A stretch of 64,000 nt of DNA, from NCBI GenBank assembly GCA_910575475.1, contig CAJTGD010000008.1, positions 1-64,000 on the forward strand, given 5' to 3'. The notes beneath the pieces are model-generated. The model was not told where the DNA came from. It did not search any database and was given only the letters and a program-made list of their open reading frames with translations. Below, piece after piece: positions 62,278-64,000 of this stretch. Made by a program: the position numbers and the translations under genes. The DNA comes from Lachnospiraceae bacterium. Lineage in GTDB: Bacteria > Bacillota > Clostridia > Lachnospirales > Lachnospiraceae. Position 1 is the stretch's first letter. Every line of letters begins with the position of its first letter.

Positions 62278-62982
62278 ATGAATCCATCAGATTTGGACAA
62301 TAACATGAAAGAACAATGCAGTGAGGAGAATACTCTGAAAAAGATTTCAAAGCGGTTATATGAAAAAGCGATGCCCGTGCATGTGAAGAAGGGCGGTATA
62401 CTGATCCAAAAAGGAGAGAGGGCTCAGTATGCTTATTATGTAGTGAGCGGGGTCATGTATGTGAGGTCGGAGTTTCTGGACGGGAGCATTTACCAATTTT
62501 CTGTTTTAAAAAAAGGCTCCGTTGTATCAGACATAGAAGTCTTGTCAGGTACATTTATCAATGCTGCTACGCTTGTAGTCGCAGAGGATGTATATGCTTT
62601 GAAAATGCCGATCAAGCTGTTTGCGGAAGAGCTAAAAACAAACATTGACTTTCTGTATTATGTATCTTCCCAGATGGCCAGTAAGATGCATTCAAGCAGC
62701 TGCGAAAGAGGGCAGAATCTTTTTAAGCAGGGGATTCAAAAGGTGGTGATCTATCTGATCAGCAGCTATGAGAGAGACGAGGACGAAAACCAGATAGTAA
62801 GAGTCCGAAAGACCAGGCCGGTGATCGCAAGTGAGATCGGTATCAGCGTGGAAACACTCAACCGCGCGGTCAGGCTGTTAAAAAAACAAAATCAGATCAC
62901 AATAGAAAAGGGAAAGATAACGATCAATGAAAAGCAGTTTGAAGGATTAATCAATTTTGCGGAACAAAATGCATTGTACTGA
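62278..62982 (+). CDS. Crp/Fnr-family transcriptional regulator
   Basis: 234 aa. Cyclic-nucleotide-binding-like beta-roll at about 25-130 (VKKGGILIQKGERAQYAYYV; GSVVSDIEVLSG), long dimer helix, and a C-terminal winged helix (ASEIGISVETLNRAVRLLKK; ITIEKGKITI). No Cys cluster for Fe-S. Start at ATG 62278 after GGGAGAAA. Divergent from the Gfo/Idh-SDR operon and followed by the BMP-type lipoprotein, so it likely controls one or both. Confidence 0.88.
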   Translation: MNPSDLDNNMKEQCSEENTLKKISKRLYEKAMPVHVKKGGILIQKGERAQYAYYVVSGVMYVRSEFLDGSIYQFSVLKKGSVVSDIEVLSGTFINAATLVVAEDVYALKMPIKLFAEELKTNIDFLYYVSSQMASKMHSSSCERGQNLFKQGIQKVVIYLISSYERDEDENQIVRVRKTRPVIASEIGISVETLNRAVRLLKKQNQITIEKGKITINEKQFEGLINFAEQNALY

Positions 62983-63031
62983 GGTTATTTTCCAGGAACT
63001 ATTCTAAAATAAAAGTGGAGGTAAAGGACTT

Positions 63032-64000
63032 ATGAAAAACAGAACGATCAGGATGATGTGTGTTGTATTGGCAGCAGGACTTCTGGCAGGCTGCGGCAAA
63101 AAAGCAGACGGGGACAGCGGCAAAGAGAACAATGCGGGCGCATCGGCGCAGCTTGGATTTATCACTGGTACGGGAGGACTTGGGGATAAAAATATGAACG
63201 ACGCGTCATATGAGGGGATCAAGGCTCTGGAGTCTAAGGGTGTAAAAATAAACGTGGTGGAGCCGGAGGAAAAATCGGATTACGAAAATATGCAGAGGCT
63301 CTTTGCGGATACCGGGGAATATGAGGGAATCTTCTGCATCTCCTTTGAGCAGACCGATGCCCTGTCAAAGGTTGCGGCCGAATTTCCGAAACAGCGCTTT
63401 GTGTTGGTTGATTCCGAAACAGAAGCGGACAATGTGACCAATGTGCTGTTCCGCGCAGAGGAGACAGGATTTCAGCTTGGCGTTCTGGCAGGTCTTTTGG
63501 AAAAAGAAAATGCTCTGCCATTGCTAAATGAAGAACAGAGGATTGGATTTGTCGGCGGATCTGACAGCCCGATCATCAATCAATTTGCTGCCGGATATAA
63601 AGCAGGGATCTTGCTGGTCAATCCGGACGCGGCGGTTGATATCGCATATGTGGGAAGTTTTTCCGACCCGTCAAAGGCAACAGAGATCGCAAACGGATTG
63701 TATGAAAACGGATGCGATATCGTGTTTGCCTGCGCTGGAGGCTCCGGACTCGGCGTATTCACGGCGGCTGAGAAGATGAATGGGTATGCATTTGGAATCG
63801 AAGTGAATCAAAATGACAATGCGCCCGACCATATTATCGCATCCGGCCTGCGGCTGTGGGATGCTGTGATGAGCGACGTGGGTAAAAAGCTGATCGCAGA
63901 TGAACTGGAAAGCGGAACACTGACCTACGGCCTGGCCGAGAAAACGTTGGAGATTGGCTATGAAGGAAGCAATGTAGAAGTAAGTGATGCTTTGAAGGCG
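63032..64000 (+). CDS. BMP-family (PnrA/Med-like) substrate-binding lipoprotein, cut by the window edge
   Basis: 323 codons are present and the frame is open at the right edge. Signal peptide with lipobox LAGC (Cys about 21), then the BMP plan: LGFITGTGGLGDKNMNDASY, ALSKVAAEFPKQRFVLVDSE, RIGFVGGSDSPIINQFAAGY then KAGI, and VFACAGGSGLGVFTAAEKMN. BMP proteins bind nucleosides or similar small ligands for ABC import. GGAGGTAAAGG precedes the ATG. ATPase and permease genes would be expected beyond the window. Confidence 0.9.
   Translation, partial: MKNRTIRMMCVVLAAGLLAGCGKKADGDSGKENNAGASAQLGFITGTGGLGDKNMNDASYEGIKALESKGVKINVVEPEEKSDYENMQRLFADTGEYEGIFCISFEQTDALSKVAAEFPKQRFVLVDSETEADNVTNVLFRAEETGFQLGVLAGLLEKENALPLLNEEQRIGFVGGSDSPIINQFAAGYKAGILLVNPDAAVDIAYVGSFSDPSKATEIANGLYENGCDIVFACAGGSGLGVFTAAEKMNGYAFGIEVNQNDNAPDHIIASGLRLWDAVMSDVGKKLIADELESGTLTYGLAEKTLEIGYEGSNVEVSDALKA

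Overview
The window looks like chromosome of a Gram-positive gut anaerobe of the Lachnospiraceae (Clostridia). Reasons: G+C near one half, strong AGGAGG-type ribosome sites, lipoprotein-type solute binders, LicT/BglG antitermination, AgrA/AgrC-like and AraC/YesM-type regulation, a MecA-like class B PBP, a guaA of the short-GATase form, and many genes in short operons typical of that family. This is inference from gene content; no rRNA or tRNA gene is present to confirm it.

Layout. 1-9.2 kb: NUDIX-HD protein, an XRE regulator, a 62-bp tandem repeat, a sugar-type binding lipoprotein paired with a large hybrid histidine kinase, then DUF5655, TraX and an unrecognised conserved gene. 9.4-11.6 kb: LytTR regulator/GHKL kinase pair. 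11.6-12.1 kb: wreck of an Abi gene. 12.3-18.3 kb: divergent ROK repressor and a polyol/sugar operon (SDR, FGGY kinase, broken GPH symporter, HAD phosphatase). 18.3-22.9 kb: two RAT/terminator leaders, a membrane-anchored transglutaminase-like protein, LicT-type antiterminator, EIIA and EIICB of a GlcNAc/glucose PTS. 23-25.3 kb: 46-bp repeats and a PBP. 26-29.3 kb: P-loop kinase, a three-part mosaic pseudogene, and a BrnTA pair with a gutted toxin. 29.3-35.3 kb: duplicated rhamnose mutarotase, MATE pump, AraC regulators, acetyltransferase, and wrecks of a NUDIX and a MATE gene. 35.5-40.7 kb: OFA transporter, PII-like protein with DUF1538 membrane protein, DUF1905, DUF1801, DUF2200. 40.9-44.2 kb: guaA with an AT-rich 1.9-kb insert at its 3' end carrying HicAB and a P-loop kinase. 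44.2-47.6 kb: OmpR/kinase pair and an unusual SecB-like gene overlapping a 5'-truncated partner. 47.8-54.6 kb: an ABC importer operon ending in HlyD-like and MacB-like genes. 54.8-56.5 kb: small membrane proteins and three broken genes. 56.8-60.1 kb: ECF sigma/membrane protein/ABC exporter cassette. 60.3-64 kb: SDR and Gfo/Idh/MocA genes, Crp-type regulator, and a BMP-family lipoprotein that runs off the window.

The most striking window-wide property is decay by internal deletion: about ten genes keep both ends of a family but lack the middle, are shifted in frame at the joint, or carry one nonsense codon. Several modules that remain look intact and co-regulated: binding protein plus hybrid kinase, PTS with its own antiterminator, PII with DUF1538, and the importer operon with adaptor-like extras. 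The least explained intact-looking locus is the SecB-like pair at 46.4-47.6 kb.
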